Counted from the first letter of the stretch, positions 51,299-63,996 are shown. The stretch is DNA of 64,000 nucleotides from Bifidobacterium platyrrhinorum (GCF_010667645.1 NZ_WHZV01000001.1:668768-732767), one strand, 5' to 3'. Notes: a model not told the origin generated them from the sequence alone. Translations and numbers: made by a program.

Positions 51299-52930
51299 TC
51301 AGTGGAAGAAGTGGCGGGTGCCGGTCAGGTACATCGTCACGCCGGCCTTCTTCGCGGCCTCGATGACCTCCTCGTCGCGGATGGAGCCGCCGGGCTGCAC
51401 GATGGCCTTCACACCGGCCTGCATCAGCGTTTCGGCGCCGTCCGCGAACGGGAAGAACGCGTCGGACGCGGCCACCGAACCGGTGGCGCGGTCGGCGCCG
51501 TCCGCCAGCGTGTTGGCGCGTTCGACGGCCAGATGGCAGGAGTCGACGCGGTTGACCTGGCCCATGCCGATGCCGACGGTCGCCTGATTGTGCGCGAGCA
51601 GGATGGCGTTGGACTTGACGCAGCGGATGGCGCGCCAGGCGAACACGAGGTCCTTGAGCGTGTCGGCGTCGGCCGCCTCGCCGGAGACGAGCTTCCACGC
51701 ATCCGGATCGTCGCCCGTGGCGTTGATGAGGTCCATGTCCTGCACGAGCAGGCCGCCGTCGATCTGGCGGAACTGCGTATGGCCCTTCGGCGGCTCGGCC
51801 ACCTTGAGGATGCGCAGGTTCTTCTTCTTGGTCTTCAGCAGCTCGAGGGCGGCGTCCTCGTAGGCGGGGGCGACGATGACCTCGGTGAAGATCGGGCGGA
51901 CGCTCTCCGCCATCTCCAGGGTGACGGTGGTGTTGCAGGCGATGACGCCGCCGTAGGCGCTCACCGGATCGCAGGCGTGGGCCTTGCGGTGGGCCTCGGC
52001 CGCGGTGGCGCCGATGGCCAGACCGCACGGGTTGTTGTGCTTGACGACCGCCACGGCGATGGACGGAGCCATGTCCCACACGGCGCGCCATGCGGCGTCG
52101 GCGTCCACGTAGTTGTTGTAGCTCATCGGCTTGCCGCCGAGCTGCTCGGCGTGCGCGAAGCCGGTCTGGTCGAGCGGGTCGAGGTAGAGGGCGGCCTGCT
52201 GGTGGGAGTTCTCGCCGTAGCGCAGAATGTGCGTTCGGTCCCAGGTGCGGGTGAACGCGGCCGGGAACTTGGCGTCGTCGACCGGATGGTCCTCGTCGTC
52301 GTGGTCGGTCTCGGCGATGGTGGCGGGCTTCGGCCAGTGCTTGGCGGTCCACTCGTTGATCGTCGCATCATAGGCGGCGGTGTGGGCGAACGCCTTGCCG
52401 GCCAGCCAGCGGCGTTCCTCGAGACTGAAGCCCTCGCCGTTCTCCACGCGTGCGGCGACCAGCGCGTAGTCGGCCGGGTCGGTGACGATGGCGACGGTGG
52501 CGCTGTTCTTCGCGGCGCCGCGCACCATGGACGGACCGCCGATGTCGATCTTCTCGATGGTGGCCGCCTCGTCGGCGCCGGAGCGCACGGTGTCCGCGAA
52601 CGGATACAGGTTGACGACGACCAGGTCGAACGGCTTGATGCCGAACTTCTGCAGCTGGGCGGCGTGGTCGGGGTTGGTCATGTCGGCGAGGATGCCGGCG
52701 TGGATGTGCGGATCAAGCGTCTTGACGCGACCGTCGAGGCATTCGGGGAAACCGGTGACCTCGCTCACCTCGGTGACGGGCACGCCGAGTTCGGCGAGTC
52801 GCTTGGCGGTCGAGCCGGTGGACACGACTTCGGTGCCGGCCTTGACGAAGGCCTCGGCGAGGACCTCGATGCCTTCCTTGTGGAAGACGGAGACCAGCGC
52901 CCTCTTAATCGGACGATTCGTTGTTGTCAT
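51299..52930 (-). CDS. purH: Bifunctional AICAR formyltransferase / IMP cyclohydrolase PurH
   Basis: 543 aa from ATG 52930 with AAGGAGG upstream. The N-terminal MGS-like cyclohydrolase domain ([26 protein letters not shown]) and the formyltransferase domain with VKHNNPCG and the ending [10 protein letters not shown]...GTRHFFH are complete. It carries out the last two steps of purine synthesis to IMP. It overlaps the DUF6350 gene by 26 nt. Confidence 0.97.
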   Translation of the reverse strand: MTTTNRPIKRALVSVFHKEGIEVLAEAFVKAGTEVVSTGSTAKRLAELGVPVTEVSEVTGFPECLDGRVKTLDPHIHAGILADMTNPDHAAQLQKFGIKPFDLVVVNLYPFADTVRSGADEAATIEKIDIGGPSMVRGAAKNSATVAIVTDPADYALVAARVENGEGFSLEERRWLAGKAFAHTAAYDATINEWTAKHWPKPATIAETDHDDEDHPVDDAKFPAAFTRTWDRTHILRYGENSHQQAALYLDPLDQTGFAHAEQLGGKPMSYNNYVDADAAWRAVWDMAPSIAVAVVKHNNPCGLAIGATAAEAHRKAHACDPVSAYGGVIACNTTVTLEMAESVRPIFTEVIVAPAYEDAALELLKTKKKNLRILKVAEPPKGHTQFRQIDGGLLVQDMDLINATGDDPDAWKLVSGEAADADTLKDLVFAWRAIRCVKSNAILLAHNQATVGIGMGQVNRVDSCHLAVERANTLADGADRATGSVAASDAFFPFADGAETLMQAGVKAIVQPGGSIRDEEVIEAAKKAGVTMYLTGTRHFFH

Positions 52931-54536
52931 CGGTTTCCTCCTTGGTTGGTTGGTCAAGCTTGTCATTACCGGCGTCGGTTCGGCCGGAGGCCGCTCCTCG
53001 TGCCGAACGGATGGTACGCGCCGCACGACGGTCGCCGCGTTCGTGGTCGTCCCGCGCATCGGCCTCCGACCGCACGCTGCGTTCGGAGCGGATCGACCGG
53101 GCCTTCCGCACGCCGGACGTCGAGGTGCTTGCGGCGGTGTCCCCATCGCCGGCGTCCCGTTCCGTGTCCGTCTTCGTCCCGACGGAGGCGGAGCCCGCGC
53201 TCCTGCGGCCCTTGGGACCACGGTGTGCGGCATCCGCATCATCACGGGATTTCCCGGTACGGTGGCCCCGTTCCGGGGGAAGTGCGCCATCATGCGTCAC
53301 GGCCGCGCGATGCCCGACAATCCAGTGTATCCCGTAGATGGCCGCAACCGCCACGGCGACGGCAAGCCACGCCGCGGCGAGGCCGAATGCGAGGAAACGC
53401 GCGAGCGATCGGGCGGATGGCATGATATCCACGCCCACGTGGGCGAGACGATGGACGCCAAGCGAACCATCGGCGAGCAGGAAGCACAGGCACCAGACCG
53501 CGACCGTCAGCACGGCGGCCATGCACAGGCAGATGAGATGCCGCAGCATCATGACGATGAGACGTTTGGCCGCATCGTCGTCACCGGGTTTCACCGGGCG
53601 GATCTTCATGGGCCCCGGCAGCAGCATGGCGAGCAGGGCCAGCACGCCCGCGATGACGGGTATCACGCATTGCAGCGCCACCCGGATACGGTCGTCGGCC
53701 ACGCCTTCCGGCAGCAGGCCGAAGACCGGCAAGGGCGGCAGTGACGATGACTGGCCGGCCCACATGGTGAATGAGCCGAGATCGCCGATGTGGAATCCGG
53801 CGCCGGCGAGCCACGAGACGGCCCATGCGACGAGGTTGGGAAGCCATGCGCACGAAGCGATGGTGGTCAGGACACGCGATCCGTTCTCCATGCCGTCATA
53901 GGCGAACAGCGTGGTCATGCCATGCCATCCGCGCACGATCCATATGACGCATGCGACGAATCCGGCGATGAACAGGGCGGCGGCGAGGGCCCCCGCGAGC
54001 ACGGCCGTCAGCAGGGCCGTCCCCCGCACCGCCTCCGGCACGCGTTCGCGGGACCATCCGCGCAGGCGTGCGAGCGGCTTCGCGGCCGGCATGGCCGCGA
54101 TAAGGCATCCGATGGTCCATACGCATGCCGTTTTTCCCGCTATGGCGAACGGGGTGTCGTGCAAGGCAACGGTGGTGCCGCCGGAACCCATGAGGTTGAG
54201 CCCGATCCACACGATGGCCCCGCTGCCCCAGCTGAGGGGGGTCACCCCAGCTCGGGACGCGCACTGCGCGACAAGCGCCACGAGAAGCAGCGTCAGCAGC
54301 AACGGCATGATGGCGACGACCGTCGTGCCGGCGGTAAACCCCGTCCCCTGGCTGAGCAGGATGACGGCTTCGGTCAGCGGCAGGGCGGAGGAGGGCAGGC
54401 TTTCGCCTCCCTCCTCCATCGAGATGACCAACAGCATCAACGCGATGAAGCATCCCAGCGAGATGGCGTACAACGCCATGGCGCCCAATGCGGCCAGGGC
54501 GCCTTTGATGATGGCGGAAAGACGATCCGGTTTCAC
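52905..54536 (-). CDS. DUF6350 family multi-pass membrane protein
   Basis: 543 aa from ATG 54536, overlapping the sucD stop by 4 nt. About ten hydrophobic segments fill the first 410 residues; the last 130 are highly charged and low in complexity ([20 protein letters not shown]). A long membrane protein between sucD and purH/purN is a conserved actinobacterial feature. Function not established. Confidence 0.8.
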   Translation of the reverse strand: MKPDRLSAIIKGALAALGAMALYAISLGCFIALMLLVISMEEGGESLPSSALPLTEAVILLSQGTGFTAGTTVVAIMPLLLTLLLVALVAQCASRAGVTPLSWGSGAIVWIGLNLMGSGGTTVALHDTPFAIAGKTACVWTIGCLIAAMPAAKPLARLRGWSRERVPEAVRGTALLTAVLAGALAAALFIAGFVACVIWIVRGWHGMTTLFAYDGMENGSRVLTTIASCAWLPNLVAWAVSWLAGAGFHIGDLGSFTMWAGQSSSLPPLPVFGLLPEGVADDRIRVALQCVIPVIAGVLALLAMLLPGPMKIRPVKPGDDDAAKRLIVMMLRHLICLCMAAVLTVAVWCLCFLLADGSLGVHRLAHVGVDIMPSARSLARFLAFGLAAAWLAVAVAVAAIYGIHWIVGHRAAVTHDGALPPERGHRTGKSRDDADAAHRGPKGRRSAGSASVGTKTDTERDAGDGDTAASTSTSGVRKARSIRSERSVRSEADARDDHERGDRRAARTIRSARGAASGRTDAGNDKLDQPTKEETDDNNESSD

Positions 54537-55456
54537 TGATCGAGACCCGCGAGCACCTCACGCATGATGTCGGCGGCTTGGCCGGGCGTACGTCCGACAC
54601 GAATGCCGACGGCCTCAAGCGCCTCCTTCTTGTCCTTCGCCGTGCCCTTGCCGCCGGAGACGATGGCGCCGGCATGGCCCATCTGCTTGCCCTCGGGGGC
54701 GGTGAATCCGGCGATGTAGGCGACGACCGGCTTGGTCATGTGCTCGGCGGACCACTGTGCGGCGTCCTGTTCGGCATTGCCGCCGATCTCGCCGATCATC
54801 ATGACGGCCTTCGTGTTCGGATCCGCCTCGAACGCCTGCAGGGCCTCAAGCAGGGTCGTGCCGACGATCGGGTCGCCGCCGGCGCCAAGGCATGCGGTGA
54901 AGCCGATGTCGCTCAACTCGCCCATGAGCTGGTAGGTGAGCGTGCCGGACTTGGAGACGAGACCCAGCGGGCCGCGGCCGACGATGCCGTCGGGGATGAT
55001 GCCGAGGTTCACACCATGCGTGTTCTCGGAGGACGCGAGGGTCATGAGACCCGGGCAGTTCGGTCCGACGATGCGCACGCCGTGGCGCAATGCGAGCTCG
55101 ACGAAGTACGCGGAATCGGCGACCGGGATGCCTTCGGTGATCACGACGATGAGTTCGATGCCGGCCTCGATGGCTTCGACGACTGCGTCCTTGGCGAAGC
55201 GCGGGGGGACGAACACGACGGAGGCCTTGGCCCCGGTCGCGGCCTTGGCGTCGGCGCAGGAGGCATACACGTGGATGGTCGCGTCCTGACCGTCACGGGC
55301 GGCCGGGAAGGTGACGTCGAGTCCCGCCTTGCGGGCGTTGACGCCGCCGACGATGTTGGTGCCGGCCCTGAGCATGCGCGCGGTGTGCGTCATGCCCTGA
55401 TGGCCGGTCATGCCCTGCACGATGACGGGTGCGTCGTCTTCGATGAAGAGCGTCAT
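54533..55456 (-). CDS. sucD: Succinyl-CoA ligase alpha subunit
   Basis: 307 aa from ATG 55456, one base after the sucC stop. CoA-binding N-terminal domain ([19 protein letters not shown]), GPNCPGLM, and the phosphorylated histidine in [10 protein letters not shown] are present. With SucC it interconverts succinyl-CoA and succinate with nucleotide phosphorylation. Bifidobacteria lack a full citric acid cycle, so its role may be biosynthetic; that is background knowledge. Confidence 0.96.
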   Translation of the reverse strand: MTLFIEDDAPVIVQGMTGHQGMTHTARMLRAGTNIVGGVNARKAGLDVTFPAARDGQDATIHVYASCADAKAATGAKASVVFVPPRFAKDAVVEAIEAGIELIVVITEGIPVADSAYFVELALRHGVRIVGPNCPGLMTLASSENTHGVNLGIIPDGIVGRGPLGLVSKSGTLTYQLMGELSDIGFTACLGAGGDPIVGTTLLEALQAFEADPNTKAVMMIGEIGGNAEQDAAQWSAEHMTKPVVAYIAGFTAPEGKQMGHAGAIVSGGKGTAKDKKEALEAVGIRVGRTPGQAADIMREVLAGLDQ

Positions 55457-55457
55457 A

Positions 55458-56660
55458 TCAGTTGGCCTCCTTGGCTGCGATGGCGTCGGCCGCGATGCGG
55501 GCGGCCTGGTGCGCCGCCTCCTCCATGGTTTCGGCGACGTGCACGTTCGGATTACGTGATTCGGCGAGGATGGCGAGACCCTCGGCCGCCGCGTTGCCGT
55601 CGAAGCGCACGACGATGGGCTTGGTTCCGCCAAGCGTGTCGATGGCCTCGAGGATGCCCTTGGCGACCTGCTCGCAGGAGGTGATGCCGCCGTAGACATT
55701 GATGAACACGGATTCGACCTGCGGGTCGGAGACGACGATCTCGAGGCTGGCGGCCATGACCTCGGCCGACGCGCCGCCACCGATGTCGAGGAAGTTCGCG
55801 GGCTTGATGCCGGTCCCCTGCTCCTCTCCCGCTCCGGACACCGCGTCGAGCGAACTCATGACGAGGCCCGCTCCGTTGCCGATCACGCCGACCTGGCCGT
55901 TGAGGTGCACGTAATGCAGGCCGTGGTCCTTGGCGCGGCGTTCGAACTCGTCGTTGGCGAGGGGATCGGCGAAACGCTTCCAACCGTCATGGCGGAACGC
56001 GGCGTTGTCATCGAGGGAGATCTTCGCGTCGAGCGCGCACAGGCTCTTCGAGGATTCGTCGTCCGGGTCGCCGATCTTGGCGAGCGGGTTGATCTCGACG
56101 AGCGTGGCGTCGTTCTCCTTGAAGCACTTCCACATCTTGAGCAGGATCTGCGCCGCCTGATCGACGTCGGCGTGGTAGAAGCCGATGCTTTCCGCCATCT
56201 TCGTGGCGGCGGCGAGATCGAAGTCGTCCAGGGCCTCGATGTGCAGGCGCTTGACCGCCTCCGGATGCTCCTTGGCGATCTCCTCGACCTCGGTGCCGCC
56301 GTTGGCGGTGGCGAGCACGTCGTAGTCGCGGGAGGTACGGTCCACGGAGATGGAGACATAGTACTCGTGGAGGATGTTCTTGCCCTCGGCCACAAGCACG
56401 CCGTTGACCTTGTGCTTGTGGATGGTCATCGGCAGGATGTCCTCGGCGTCCAGAATGGCCTCGTCGCGCGTCTTGGCGAGCTTGACGCCGCCGGCCTGGC
56501 CGCGGTGGCCGATCTTGACCTGCGCCTTGACGACGCAGGGATAGCCGAGCTGTTCGGCGGCTTCGGCGACCTCATGGGAGTTCTGCGCGTAAATGGCCTT
56601 CGGCGTGGGGATGCCCTGCTCCTCAAGCAGCTGGCGCGCCTGATATTCGTAAAGATCCAT
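55458..56660 (-). CDS. sucC: Succinyl-CoA ligase beta subunit
   Basis: 400 aa from ATG 56660 with GGAAGAG upstream. ATP-grasp N-terminus ([38 protein letters not shown]) and ligase domain with [12 protein letters not shown] and [10 protein letters not shown] are complete. Forms a heterodimer or tetramer with SucD. Confidence 0.96.
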   Translation of the reverse strand: MDLYEYQARQLLEEQGIPTPKAIYAQNSHEVAEAAEQLGYPCVVKAQVKIGHRGQAGGVKLAKTRDEAILDAEDILPMTIHKHKVNGVLVAEGKNILHEYYVSISVDRTSRDYDVLATANGGTEVEEIAKEHPEAVKRLHIEALDDFDLAAATKMAESIGFYHADVDQAAQILLKMWKCFKENDATLVEINPLAKIGDPDDESSKSLCALDAKISLDDNAAFRHDGWKRFADPLANDEFERRAKDHGLHYVHLNGQVGVIGNGAGLVMSSLDAVSGAGEEQGTGIKPANFLDIGGGASAEVMAASLEIVVSDPQVESVFINVYGGITSCEQVAKGILEAIDTLGGTKPIVVRFDGNAAAEGLAILAESRNPNVHVAETMEEAAHQAARIAADAIAAKEAN

Positions 56661-56741
56661 GGCTCTTCCGTGTGATTGGTGGTGGTGTTGACGGGCCGCC
56701 GGTCGTCCTGCGACGTTCGGCGGCCGGAAAAATGTATGGAA

Positions 56742-57320
56742 TCAGGCGGGCATGGAGACCAGCATGCTGCTGGGCACGTCGCCGAGCTTGGCGAGGCCGT
56801 CGAGGCCGTCGAGGCCCATCACGAAGCTGAAGCCCGCTACCTTGCCGCCGGCCTTCTCGATGAGGTCGGCGCCGGCCTTGGCGGTGCCTCCCGTGGCGAT
56901 GAGGTCGTCGACGATGAGCACGCGCTCCCCCGGTCTGACGGCCATGGTCTCGATCTCGACGCTGGCGGTGCCGTATTCCAGCTCATAGGATTCGCCAATG
57001 GTCTCCGGGGGCAGCTTGCCGGCCTTACGGATCGCGATGAACCCCTTGCCGAGATGGTGGGCAAGGGCCGGGCCGAAGAGGAATCCACGGGATTCGAGTC
57101 CGGCGATCGAGTCGAATTCGTCGGCGGGGACGGGCAGCGCCGCCTCGAGGGCGCGCATGAGCACATCCAGCCCGCGCGCGTCCGCAAGCACGGGCATGAA
57201 GTCGCGGAAGATGATGCCTTCCTTCGGGAAGCCCGGGATGGAGCGGATGAGAGAGACGAGGTATTCGGCGTCCTCGGCACCCACCTTGTCCAGCGCCTTG
57301 ATGGTGATGTCGCCGGTCAT
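56742..57320 (-). CDS. apt: Adenine phosphoribosyltransferase
   Basis: 192 aa from ATG 57320. The PRPP-binding motif VLIVDDLIATGGTA and the N-terminal FPKEGIIFRDFMPVL and GLESRGFLFG blocks are typical. Salvages adenine to AMP. It begins 4 bp after yajC. Confidence 0.95.
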   Translation of the reverse strand: MTGDITIKALDKVGAEDAEYLVSLIRSIPGFPKEGIIFRDFMPVLADARGLDVLMRALEAALPVPADEFDSIAGLESRGFLFGPALAHHLGKGFIAIRKAGKLPPETIGESYELEYGTASVEIETMAVRPGERVLIVDDLIATGGTAKAGADLIEKAGGKVAGFSFVMGLDGLDGLAKLGDVPSSMLVSMPA

Positions 57321-57324
57321 GGTC

Positions 57325-57789
57325 TCACTTGCCTTCCTTGGCGTTGTTCTGTTCGACGGCCTCGTCGACGTCCACCTGCGCCTCGTCGTTCGCGCCGGTA
57401 TCCTGCGTCTGCTGGTCGTCGGCGGAACCGGCCCTTTCGGCGGAATCGTTCACGTCGGCGTCCTGCTCATCCTGGGGAAGCGGGTTGCCCTCCTCGTCGA
57501 CCTCGTCGTCGGAGACGTATGCCGGGCGGGTGTATTCCTTGGCGATGCCGCTGTAGGAGAAGCGCAGGAGTGAGCCTTCGGAATCGATGACGATCTCCTC
57601 GTACTGCTCGTCGACGGACACGACCTTGCCGATGACCTGTCCGATGGTGATGACCTCGGTACCGGGCTTGAGGTTGGCACGGAAGTCCTTGACCTGCTGC
57701 TGGCGTTCCTTGTTCTTCTTGGACTGGAACCACATCATGCCGCCCATGACCACGACGAGCACGACGATGAAAAGCATATTGGCATCCAT
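57325..57789 (-). CDS. yajC: Preprotein translocase accessory subunit YajC
   Basis: 154 aa from ATG 57789 with AAGGAA upstream. One N-terminal membrane helix (MLFIVVLVVVMGGMMWFQ) is followed by KNKERQQQVKDFRANLKPGT and the YajC beta domain, then a long acidic tail (about 90-154) not present in short homologues. Associates with SecDF at the membrane. secD is not in this operon here. Confidence 0.92.
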   Translation of the reverse strand: MDANMLFIVVLVVVMGGMMWFQSKKNKERQQQVKDFRANLKPGTEVITIGQVIGKVVSVDEQYEEIVIDSEGSLLRFSYSGIAKEYTRPAYVSDDEVDEEGNPLPQDEQDADVNDSAERAGSADDQQTQDTGANDEAQVDVDEAVEQNNAKEGK

Positions 57790-57837
57790 TGAGGGGAATT
57801 CCTTCCGATCGGAAACGACTAGTCCAAGTCCAACAGT

Positions 57838-58920
57838 CTAGAAAAGCTTGTTGACAACATCCTCCGTGGGCCGTATGCCGAGATGGGCCCACGCCTTCTC
57901 GGTGGCCACGCGCCCCTTCGGCGTGCGGATGAGGAACCCCTCGCGCACCAGGTACGGCTCGCATACGGTCTCCACGGTCTCGGACTCCTCGCCGACCATC
58001 GCGGAGAGGGTGTTGAGTCCGACCGGCCCGCCGTTGAAGTTGCGCACGATCGCGTTGAGCACGGCGATGTCGAGCCGGTCGAGCCCCTCGGCGTCGATCT
58101 GGTAGAGGGACAGCGCCTCCTTGACGTCCTCGGGACCGACCGAAGGCAGGTCGTGGACGATCGCCCAATCGCGCACGCGACGCAGCAGACGGTTGGCGAT
58201 ACGCGGCGTGCCGCGCGAACGCAGGGCGAGTTCGTGCGCGGACCCTTCGTCCAGCGCGATGCCGAGCACCGACGAGGAACGCTCGACGAGCTTCTCCAGC
58301 TCCCCGACGGGATAGAAATCGAGGTGCGCGGTGAAGCCGAAACGCGCGCGCAGCGGCGACGGCAGCATGCCCTCGCGCGTGGTGGCGCCGATCATCGTGA
58401 AGCGCGGGAGCGTGAGCGGAATCGACGAGGCGCCCGGCCCTTTGCCCACCATCACGTCGACGCGGAAATCCTCCATGGCGATGTACAGCAGTTCCTCCGC
58501 CGCGCGAGGCAGGCGGTGCACCTCGTCGACGAACAGCACCTCGCCCGCGTCGAGAGAGCTCAGGATCGAGGCCAGATCGCCGGCATGCTGGATGGCGGGG
58601 CCGGAGGTGATACGGATCGGCACGCCGAGTTCGTTGGCGACGATCATCGCCAACGTGGTCTTGCCCAGTCCGGGAGGTCCGGCGAGCAGGATGTGATCCG
58701 GCGGCACCTCGCGTTTGCGCGCGGCGTCGAGGAACAGCTGCAGCTGCGCCTTGAGCCTGGGCTGGCCGATGAACCCGTCGAGCACATGCGGGCGCAGCTC
58801 CTCGTCGCTCACCGGCTCGTTGCCGACCGGCTGCGAGGAGACCATGCGCAATGATTCCTCATTCGCGCCGATGTTCTCGTTGCCTTCCCCGACCGTGCCG
58901 CTGATGTAGGGCTCGTTCAT
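57838..58920 (-). CDS. ruvB: Holliday junction branch-migration ATPase RuvB
   Basis: 360 aa from ATG 58920 with GGAGAC upstream; a longer frame to 58965 lacks support. AAA+ motifs [18 protein letters not shown] and the sensor region [19 protein letters not shown] are present, with the winged-helix end ([20 protein letters not shown]). It drives branch migration with RuvA. Confidence 0.97.
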   Translation of the reverse strand: MNEPYISGTVGEGNENIGANEESLRMVSSQPVGNEPVSDEELRPHVLDGFIGQPRLKAQLQLFLDAARKREVPPDHILLAGPPGLGKTTLAMIVANELGVPIRITSGPAIQHAGDLASILSSLDAGEVLFVDEVHRLPRAAEELLYIAMEDFRVDVMVGKGPGASSIPLTLPRFTMIGATTREGMLPSPLRARFGFTAHLDFYPVGELEKLVERSSSVLGIALDEGSAHELALRSRGTPRIANRLLRRVRDWAIVHDLPSVGPEDVKEALSLYQIDAEGLDRLDIAVLNAIVRNFNGGPVGLNTLSAMVGEESETVETVCEPYLVREGFLIRTPKGRVATEKAWAHLGIRPTEDVVNKLF

Positions 58921-58993
58921 CCGTTCGTCTCCGTCCCGTCGATATGTGCGATATGCCGTTTCCATACGCGTCGCGTCCGACGCGGGCCTGGCG

Positions 58994-59617
58994 TCAGATG
59001 CCGCGGTCCAGCGAGTTCAACGCGAGCTTGAGGACGCGCGGCACGTCCTCCGCGGCCAGCGGCGTGGCGATGCCGTTGGCCGCGCATGCGGCGTGCACCG
59101 CCTGTTCGGCGTCCTGCTGCCGCCAGCCCAGGGAGATCAGGCCCTCGACGACCTGCAAGGCGCCCTTGTCCTCGGGCTGCGCCGTGGTGACCGCTGCCGC
59201 CGTGCCCTCTATCTCCTCGAGGTTGATGGATCCCTTGAGCTCCAGGATGATCTTCTGCGCGCCCTTCTTGCCGAGCCCGGGCGCCTTGGTCAGGGCCGCG
59301 GCGTCGTTGTCCGCCACCGCCTTGGCGAGCTGATTGGGGTTCAATGTGGACAACAACGACAGGGCGACCTTCGGCCCGATGCCGGACACCTTGAGCAGTT
59401 GCAGGAACGTTCGTTTCGCCGCGGGTTCGAGGAACCCGTACAGCATGATGGCGTCCTGCGAGACGTTGAGATAGGTGTGGACGCGCGCCTCCGCGCCCCC
59501 GTGCAGGCGCGACAGGTCGGCGGACGGCATGCGCACTTCGTAGCCGACTCCCCCGACCTCAATCAGGGCGGCCTGGGAATCCACGGCTTCGACCGTGCCT
59601 TTCAACGAACCGATCAT
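58994..59617 (-). CDS. ruvA: Holliday junction DNA-binding protein RuvA
   Basis: 207 aa from ATG 59617 with AAGGAGG upstream. OB-fold start [20 protein letters not shown], two helix-hairpin-helix motifs ([40 protein letters not shown]) and the C-terminal domain that contacts RuvB. Confidence 0.96.
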   Translation of the reverse strand: MIGSLKGTVEAVDSQAALIEVGGVGYEVRMPSADLSRLHGGAEARVHTYLNVSQDAIMLYGFLEPAAKRTFLQLLKVSGIGPKVALSLLSTLNPNQLAKAVADNDAAALTKAPGLGKKGAQKIILELKGSINLEEIEGTAAAVTTAQPEDKGALQVVEGLISLGWRQQDAEQAVHAACAANGIATPLAAEDVPRVLKLALNSLDRGI

Positions 59618-59730
59618 GGCGCCTCCTTCGAACAACTGTTCGACAGTGTACACCATCGCGCCGCACCGTGTCACATGCCGACGCATGCGGCCGTGTCCCA
59701 CATGCCATGCCATACGGGATCATGGACGCG

Positions 59731-60315
59731 TCACATGCCGCGGTCGGCGTTGAAGCGACGTTTCGTCGCCTTCTTGGACGCCTCCGCCCATTGGCGTTGG
59801 GCCGCCGTGAGATGCTCCTCGCGTTCGCCGCCCTGCAACGCTCCGGCCGGACGCAGCGCATGGCAGATCGCCAATGCCAGCGCGTCGGCGGCATCGGCCG
59901 GGGTGGGCATCCTGTTGAGGTTGAGGATGCGCGTCACCATGCGTTCGACCTGGATCTTCTGGGCCTGTCCGTTGCCGGTGATCGCCAGCTTCGCCTCGGT
60001 CGGCGTATGCAGCGCGACCGGGATGTTGCGCTGGGCGGCGGCGAGCATGGCGAGCCCGGCCGCCTGCGCGGTGCCGAGCACCGTGTTGCGGTTCGACTGG
60101 GCGAAGACGCGTTCGATGGACACCGCGTCCGGCGCGTAGGCCTCGATCTTGGAGACGAGCCCGTTGTAGATGGCCAGCAGACGCAGGTCCTGGGACACGT
60201 CCGGCGAGGAGCGCACGACATCGACGTGGATAAAAGAAAGCCGGCGGTGGGCGCCGGCTTCGATAACGCCGACCCCGCAGCGGGTGAGCCCGGGGTCGAC
60301 GCCTAGGATGATCAC
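59731..60315 (-). CDS. ruvC: Holliday junction resolvase RuvC
   Basis: 194 aa from GTG 60315, with GAGGAG upstream inside the end of yeb[19 protein letters not shown] gives the first catalytic acid; [20 protein letters not shown] and the [13 protein letters not shown] end give the others. First gene of ruvCAB. Confidence 0.96.
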   Translation of the reverse strand: MIILGVDPGLTRCGVGVIEAGAHRRLSFIHVDVVRSSPDVSQDLRLLAIYNGLVSKIEAYAPDAVSIERVFAQSNRNTVLGTAQAAGLAMLAAAQRNIPVALHTPTEAKLAITGNGQAQKIQVERMVTRILNLNRMPTPADAADALALAICHALRPAGALQGGEREEHLTAAQRQWAEASKKATKRRFNADRGM

Positions 60316-60321
60316 GTGGGA

Positions 60322-61077
60322 CTACTCCTCGTCGAGCTGGGCCATGACCTCGTCGGAGGCGGTCCAGTTGGAGTAGATGTTCTGCACGTCGTCGAGGTCA
60401 TCGAGCTTGTCGATGAGGTTGGAGACCTTGCGGGCGTCCTCGAGGGACAGCTCGACCTCGTTCTTCGGGGCCATGACCAGATCGGCGGAGTCGTACTCGA
60501 AGCCGGCGTCGACCAAGGCCTTGCGCACGGTGTGCACGTCGGACGGGTTGGTGACGACGGTGAAGACCTCGCCGTCGTCCTGGACGTCCTCGGCACCGGC
60601 TTCGGCCGCGGTCTCGAACAGCTTGTCGAAGTCCACGCCCTCGGACGGGACCACGATCTGGCCCTTGCGCTCGAAGTTGAAGGAGACGGAGCCGGAGGTG
60701 GCCAGCGAGCCGTTGCCCTTGGTCAGGGTCGAACGCACTTCGGCGGCCGCACGGTTGCGGTTATCGGTCAGGCACTCGATGATGAGGCCGACGCCGGCGG
60801 GGGCGTAGCCCTCGTAGACGATGTCCTCGTAGTTGGCGCCGCCGGCTTCCTCACCGGAGCCGCGCTTGACGGCGCGCTTGATGTTGTCGGCCGGCATCGA
60901 GGCCTTCTTGGCCTTGTAGATGGCGTCGTACAGGGACGGGTTGCCGTCCGGGTCGCCGCCGCCCATGCGGGCCGCGATCTCGATGTTCTTGATGAGCTTG
61001 GCGAAGAGCTTGCCGCGCTTGGCGTCGATGGCGGCCTTCTTGTGCTTGGTGGTCGCCCACTTGGAATGACCTGACAT
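60322..61077 (-). CDS. yebC: YebC/TACO1-family translational regulator
   Basis: 251 aa from ATG 61077 with AGGAGC upstream. The hallmark start [20 protein letters not shown] and the [13 protein letters not shown] and [14 protein letters not shown] blocks are present. Members help translation of difficult proline stretches or act as regulators. It lies 6 bp before ruvC, a very common pairing. Confidence 0.95.
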   Translation of the reverse strand: MSGHSKWATTKHKKAAIDAKRGKLFAKLIKNIEIAARMGGGDPDGNPSLYDAIYKAKKASMPADNIKRAVKRGSGEEAGGANYEDIVYEGYAPAGVGLIIECLTDNRNRAAAEVRSTLTKGNGSLATSGSVSFNFERKGQIVVPSEGVDFDKLFETAAEAGAEDVQDDGEVFTVVTNPSDVHTVRKALVDAGFEYDSADLVMAPKNEVELSLEDARKVSNLIDKLDDLDDVQNIYSNWTASDEVMAQLDEE

Positions 61078-61261
61078 AATGCTCCTAGCAGGTTATGAAT
61101 CGGATATCTGGCAAACGAAACGATTGTATGGCGTTAAGCCGACAACACGGGCCGGGACCGGACGCAGGACGCCCGAGGCCGGCCCGTGTCATGCGGGGAC
61201 GGCCGGCCCGCCACGCATCCATATGGACGCGAAACGGCCGGGACCGGCCCTCCCCGGAGGA

Positions 61262-63310
61262 TCACTCGGCGGCGTTCTCCCCGGCCACGGCGGCCTTGAA
61301 GTCGTCGGCGGAGTTGACCTGGACGCGCTTCCTGATCACGGTGAGGATCTGCTCGCGCGCCTCGTCGACCGGGACGCCGTTGAGCTGGCTGCCGTCGCGG
61401 AAGCGGAAGCTCACCGCGTTGTTGTTCATGTCCTCCTCGCCGACGATGAGGATGAACGGCACCTTGGACTTGGAGGCGTTGCGGATCTTCTTGCCGAAGC
61501 GGTCGTCGGAGTAGTCGATCTCGCAGCGGACCATCTCGTCCTCGAGGCTCTTGACGAAGCCGGCGAGATGCGGGGCGAACTCGTCGGCGACGGGCACGCC
61601 GAGCACCTGCACCGGGGCGAGCCACGCCGGGAACGCGCCGGCGTAGTGCTCGAGCAGCACGGCGAAGAAGCGCTCGATGGAGCCGAACAGCGCACGGTGG
61701 ATCATCACCGGACGCTGGTGGGTGCCGTCCTTCGCGATGTACTCGAGCTTGAAGCGCTCGGGCAGGTTGAAGTCGAGCTGGATGGTCGAGACCTGCCAGG
61801 TGCGGCCGATCGCGTCGCGCGCCTGCACGGAGATCTTCGGGCCGTAGAAGGCCGCGCCGCCCGGATCGGCGACGAGGTCGAGGTGGGACGCCTCGGCGAC
61901 CTCGCGCAGCGTGTTGGTGGCCTCCTCCCAGATCTCGTCGGAACCGACGTACTTGTCCGGATCCTTGGTGGACAGCTCCAGGTAGAAGTCGGACAGGCCG
62001 AAGTCCTTGAGCAGGTTCAGCACGAAGGTGAGCAGGCTGGTCAGCTCGTCCTTCATCTGCTCGCGGGTGCAGTAGATGTGGGAGTCGTCCTGGGTGAGTC
62101 CGCGCACGCGGGTGAGGCCGTGGACCTCGCCGGACTTCTCGTAGCGGTACACGGTGCCGAACTCGAAGAGGCGCAGCGGCAGCTCGCGGTAGGAGCGCTG
62201 GCGCGACTTGAAGATCAGGTTGTGCATCGGGCAGTTCATCGGCTTGAGGTAGTAGTCGGCGCCCGGCTTGGTGATGTTGCCGTCCGCGTCGCGCTCCTCG
62301 TCGAGGTGCATCGGCGGGTACATGCCGTCCTTGTACCAGTGCAGGTGGCCGGAGGTCTCGTACAGGCCGCCCTTGGTGATGTGCGGGGTCTGCACGAAGC
62401 TGTAGTGGTGCTTGCGGTGCATCTCGCGGGAGTAGTCCTCCATCGCGTTGATGACGGCGGCGCCCTTCGGGTGGAACACGGCCAGGCCCGGTCCGATCTC
62501 CTCCGGGAAGGAGAACAGGTCCATCTCGGCGCCGAGCTTGCGGTGGTCGCGCTTGGCGGCCTCCTCGAGGCGCGTCTGGTAGGCCTTGAGATCCTCCTTG
62601 GAGGCCCAGGCGGTGCCGTAGATGCGCTGCATGGTCGGGTTCTTCTCGCTGCCGCGCCAGTAGGCGGCGGCGGAGCGCTCGATCTTGAACGCCTTGATGA
62701 AGCGGGTGTTCGGCAAGTGCGGCCCGCGGCACAGGTCCTTCCACACGACGTTGCCGTCACGGTCGACGTTGTCGTAGAAGCTGAGCTCCTTGCCGGAGAT
62801 CTCGGTGGCGGTGGACGGGTCGAGATGCGCTTCCTTGTCCTGGATCAGCTCGATCTTGAACGGCTGGTCGGCCTCCTCGGCGAGGGCCTCCTCCTCGCTC
62901 ACGACGCGGCGGCGGAAGGACTGCGACGACTTGATGATGCGCTGCATGTGCTTTTCGATCTGCTTGAGATCGTCCGGCGTGAACGGCTGGTCGACCTGGA
63001 AGTCGTAGTAGAAGCCGTCCTTGATGATCGGGCCGACGCCGAGCTTGGCGTTCGGGAACAGTTCCTGCACCGCCTGGGCCATGACGTGCGTCGCGGAGTG
63101 GCGCATGATGCCGAGGCCGTCCTCGGAGTCGAGGGCCACGGGCTCGACGGAGTCGCCGTCGGCCAGGGGCGTGTAAAGGTCGCGCAGTTCGCCGTTGAGA
63201 CGCACCGCGATGATGTTCTTGTCGTCCGCGAACAGCTCGACGCCGGTGGTGGTTGCTTCCACCTCCTTCGCTTCGCCGTTGACTGTGATGGAGATGGAGC
63301 TTTGCGCCAT
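61262..63310 (-). CDS. thrS: Threonyl-tRNA synthetase
   Basis: 682 aa from ATG 63310 with AAGGAC upstream (a frame to 63346 is less likely). TGS domain ([19 protein letters not shown]), editing domain with [10 protein letters not shown], and class II catalytic motifs ([37 protein letters not shown]) followed by the anticodon-binding domain. A 184-bp gap before yebC (61078-61261) has a GGCCGG-GA-CCGGCC palindrome near the thrS stop. Confidence 0.97.
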   Translation of the reverse strand: MAQSSISITVNGEAKEVEATTTGVELFADDKNIIAVRLNGELRDLYTPLADGDSVEPVALDSEDGLGIMRHSATHVMAQAVQELFPNAKLGVGPIIKDGFYYDFQVDQPFTPDDLKQIEKHMQRIIKSSQSFRRRVVSEEEALAEEADQPFKIELIQDKEAHLDPSTATEISGKELSFYDNVDRDGNVVWKDLCRGPHLPNTRFIKAFKIERSAAAYWRGSEKNPTMQRIYGTAWASKEDLKAYQTRLEEAAKRDHRKLGAEMDLFSFPEEIGPGLAVFHPKGAAVINAMEDYSREMHRKHHYSFVQTPHITKGGLYETSGHLHWYKDGMYPPMHLDEERDADGNITKPGADYYLKPMNCPMHNLIFKSRQRSYRELPLRLFEFGTVYRYEKSGEVHGLTRVRGLTQDDSHIYCTREQMKDELTSLLTFVLNLLKDFGLSDFYLELSTKDPDKYVGSDEIWEEATNTLREVAEASHLDLVADPGGAAFYGPKISVQARDAIGRTWQVSTIQLDFNLPERFKLEYIAKDGTHQRPVMIHRALFGSIERFFAVLLEHYAGAFPAWLAPVQVLGVPVADEFAPHLAGFVKSLEDEMVRCEIDYSDDRFGKKIRNASKSKVPFILIVGEEDMNNNAVSFRFRDGSQLNGVPVDEAREQILTVIRKRVQVNSADDFKAAVAGENAAE

Positions 63311-63462
63311 GATGGTGTCCTTTGCTATCTGGGTCCGCGTTACCAATGTGCAGGCCTGGACGTGTAATCAACAGTGCACACCATAGGACCGCGCGACGAC
63401 ATGCGCAAGCGGCGTTCGACCAACGAACGCGGAAATGGCATCCCCGCGGCGTGAGGGTGGGA

Positions 63463-63651
63463 TCAGGCGCGCTTGACCAGCCATTCCGCGGCGACCTTCT
63501 TCGACGGGAACACGCCCTGCGCGCCGTTGGCGCCGTCGGCGAGCCACATGCGGCGCATGCCGATGGTCTCTTTGCGGACCGTGCCGGCCCCCACGCCGTT
63601 GTGCAGCACGGCGAACATGCCGCGTCCTATCCTCATGATTCTCACGTCCAT
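63463..63651 (-). CDS. Small hypothetical protein
   Basis: 62 aa from ATG 63651 with GGAGG 8 nt upstream; a GTG at 63657 is an alternative. It reads DVRIMRIGRGMFAVLHNGVG and ends KKVAAEWLVKRA; a compact beta-then-helix small protein of unknown function. The ribosome-binding site makes it likely to be real. Confidence 0.6.
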   Translation of the reverse strand: MDVRIMRIGRGMFAVLHNGVGAGTVRKETIGMRRMWLADGANGAQGVFPSKKVAAEWLVKRA

Positions 63652-63772
63652 GGCCACGGCCTCCTTGCCGTATCCGTTCTCGCTGTCTCCAATGGTATCG
63701 TCGCGCGCGGCGACGCGCCGGCGGCACGCGGACGGCGGACGGCATCGTCCCCCGCATGACGCCGGTCATGCA

Positions 63773-63800
63773 GAAAGCCCCGGAATGTTCCGGGGCTTTC
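63773..63800. terminator. Terminator after the tRNA-Asn pair
   Basis: GAAAGCCCCGGAA (63773-63785) pairs with TTCCGGGGCTTTC (63788-63800), 13 bp perfect with a 2-nt loop. Can work in both directions. Confidence 0.8.
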
Positions 63801-63802
63801 CA

Positions 63803-63878
<76 letters not shown>

Positions 63879-63923
63879 ATATTCAATTATCACCGACCCG
63901 GGTTCGCACCCGTGAAGGAGAAG

Positions 63924-63996
<73 letters not shown>
